Positions 62,210 through 64,000 of a stretch of DNA of 64,000 nucleotides are shown here, piece by piece. The DNA lies in the NCBI GenBank assembly GCA_963697355.1, contig CAVONV010000025.1:106778-170777 (forward strand), given 5' to 3'. The first letter of the stretch is position 1. Every line of letters begins with the position of its first letter. The position numbers were made by a program, and so were the translations under genes. The notes below the pieces were generated by a model. The model saw only the letters and a list, made by a program, of their open reading frames with translations. It ran no database searches and was not told the DNA's origin. This DNA comes from CAVONV01 sp963697355 (GTDB lineage: Bacteria > Acidobacteriota > Vicinamibacteria > Marinacidobacterales > DATDRI01).

Positions 62210-64000
62210 CTAAATAGCCGCCTCCTGGATTGCTCTTCCGATCGGCCCGCCGCCAGAAACCGTTATGACTAGCTCGTCAATGGCTCGTGTCATACCTACG
62301 TACACCAACCGGCGGAGTGTTTCTTCGTCGTCGCCGCCTGGATCGTAGATTTTGTTGACTCCGCAGAGGAATACTCTACTGAACTCAACACCTTTCAGCG
62401 CCTGGAATGTGGAGACGCGAACCTTATCGTTAGCGTCCATGGCCTCCACACGATTCCGCCAATTCATTGTCACCCAGTGGTAGGGGATTTCTCGCCGCAT
62501 CATGGCGCCGTACAGCTTTTTCTGCCAGCGAGAACGATGGCCGGGTCGGCCATTAGGCCCAAATGTTGCCCAATAGACAGTTATGCCGGATTCTGGGTCT
62601 TCGATAGTGAAGTCCGGGTAACGACTCTTCCCCGTCCTTGCCAATCATCTGCAGCTCGTATTCATAGTCGAGACCCCGTTCATGAAGAAGATTGGCAACA
62701 ATTACTTCGGATTTGGACCGAACTGTCTCGCCTTTCAGAGTCCTATGGATCAGACCGTCCTCAAGGAAACGTTCTTCCATCAAAACAGGACTGGGATTTG
62801 AGAACAGATTCGTAAGCCTTGCAGCAGACTCAGAGAGTTGATCGGTCGCGTATCGCTTGAGTGAGTGCCTTTCACCCTGATGAAAAATGACAAGCCGTTC
62901 TTGCTGTCGCGTAAGCGCTGTACTACGGCCAGTCCCTGGACAGCAGGCGGCACGGATTGGGGAGAATAAGGAATGTTAGTTTAAACTCGGAACCTTGCGC
63001 CTTGTGTACCGTTAGCGCATAGGCAAGCTCTAACTTGGGTGCAGATTCCTCGGCAAAATCCCATCCTCCATAGCCATATCGGTAGCTGGGCTGCGTCGCA
63101 AACTCCACCTGGAGCTTCCATGGAGGTCTACTTGACTTCCACGTCTTGCCCTTGAACTGTCCAACAACGATGCCTAGTTCGCCGTTGGCAACATACTGAA
63201 GCGCCTCGCTCTTCGGCCACACATCGAACCGACGGTGATTCACTGTATTAATGACCTTGTCCCCGTAGAGGATACCCTCCCCGTCCATGGCCTTCGGGAT
63301 CTTCCGATCGTATCGCTCCGCATAGACCTTTGTTCTGGCCCGAAAGGTCGCTTGAATGAGTCGGTTCAAGGATTCCCACACCATGTGGGGCTCCTCGCAC
63401 CGGGCTGAGGATTTGCCAGTCTTCAATCTTCTTGCACGCTCCCGGGTTCCCCGTCTTTTCCAGCCCAAAAGTACACGCCATGGCCATAAGGAGTCCCTCC
63501 AAGCGCCTTCTCGAAACCGAGGCAGTCATCCAAGCCGCTCAGTTCGAGTTCCTCGGTAAGCACCTCCAGAAACTGCTGCTGCAAATCTTCATCCGTATCC
63601 CATCGGACGAAGCGCAGATATTTCGAGACGGTGTCCTCCTCGATACGCTGCCAAATCTCATCAGCCGCGGCATCCAGAGACCTGCCACTAAACCACTCCG
63701 CCAGCAGCAAATCGGCCCGTTCTTCACCGGCTTGGCGGCGACGGCCCCGTGAGTTCGGCGTACCCGGCCGCCACACGAGGAAACAGTGACTCCAGGTTTT
63801 CGGGAGCGAGGTACCGGACGATATCAAGGAACGGCCGTCCGCTGCCTATGGGTGGTAGCTGACGCGGATCACCCACCAAGATCAGTCTTTCGACTCCTTT
63901 GAGTGCGTCAATCGTAGCGGAGAGCTGATCCTCTGTCAGCATGGATGCCTCATCTATGATGACGGTCTTCCCAGCGTCCGTCCGCGGTTCTTTCGATATC
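62210..64000 (-). pseudogene. RecD-like helicase with nuclease-like segment and UvrD-type C-terminus, 5' end beyond the window
   Basis: Reading from 64000 down: KTVIIDEASMLTEDQLSA and LILVGDPRQLPPIGSGRPF (motif II/III), a frame change near 63745, RRRRQAGEERADLLLAEWFS, another near 63450, EEPHMVWESLNRLIQATF, YALTVHKAQGSEFKLTFLIL (motif V). Then VRSKSEVIVANLLHERGLDY with YPDFTIEDPESGITVYW, an endonuclease-like (PD-(D/E)XK) pattern, and finally KVRVSTFQALKGVEFSRVFL and RLVYVGMTRAIDELVI (UvrD motif V/VI). Two motif V copies suggest a fusion of two helicase genes or an internal deletion. Frameshifts number at least four. Confidence 0.6.

Overview
The window looks like a chromosomal piece (about 57% GC by eye, GGAG-type ribosome sites, many short overlaps between genes) of an uncultured, partly anaerobic bacterium. 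An Acidobacteriota-like or delta-proteobacterial-like soil or marine lineage is plausible from gene style: a DUF222-type HNH endonuclease, AbiEi-type regulators, an ERCC4 nuclease in a bacterium and GGGGACAG repeat ends. This is inference only; there is no rRNA or other phylogenetic marker in the window.

Layout. 1-20.8 kb is mostly housekeeping or metabolic: a lytic transglycosylase, an MscS channel, an AsmA-like protein, a periplasmic serine protease, then a three-gene operon gntR - glycyl-radical activase - glycyl-radical enzyme that closely matches trans-4-hydroxy-L-proline dehydratase (HypD), with a clear palindromic operator. Next come a polysaccharide deacetylase coupled to a TrpF-like protein, an ankyrin protein and a MarR regulator that share an operator motif, an M14 peptidase, an SprT-like protease, and an aldolase/DUF2167/zinc-ribbon operon. 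19-28 kb holds a Fic enzyme, hypotheticals, an ERCC4 nuclease bracketed by GC-rich hexamer arrays, RecQ, a VapBC relic and a DUF4143 ATPase.

28-57 kb is an accessory region packed with toxin-antitoxin (TA) modules (HTH-nucleotidyltransferase/HEPN, DUF433/DUF5615, MazEF, three AbiEi-type proteins, AbiEii, an orphan HicB, BrnTA, HigBA). Between them lie an SbcD/YhaN-like nuclease-ATPase pair, a MoxR-DUF58-transglutaminase operon, an HNH endonuclease with an extra C-terminal domain, an ARPP-1-like relic, a PARG-like protein and an ADP-ribosylglycohydrolase. Two structural themes stand out. (i) The last ~30-45 bp of the YhaN-like gene recur four times (36.0, 38.0, 48.1, 55.7 kb) and the 38.0 kb copy extends over about 211 bp, as if this 3' end had served as an integration or recombination site. 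(ii) 52.5-54 kb carries integron attC sites between small cassettes (BrnTA, HigBA, DUF1841, a Cys-rich protein plus PARG), with no integrase in view.

57-64 kb is GC-rich and full of frameshifts. It can still be read as SprT-like - HIT - PLD/SF2 helicase/DUF3427 - Nmad2 - Nmad3 and, convergently, a RecD-like helicase carrying a nuclease-like segment. This resembles a nucleotide-modification or defence island that is decaying or badly polished. Single frameshifts elsewhere (MltF, AsmA, SprT, RecQ, ADP-ribosylglycohydrolase), one of them at a G5 run, make consensus errors a serious alternative to real pseudogenes.
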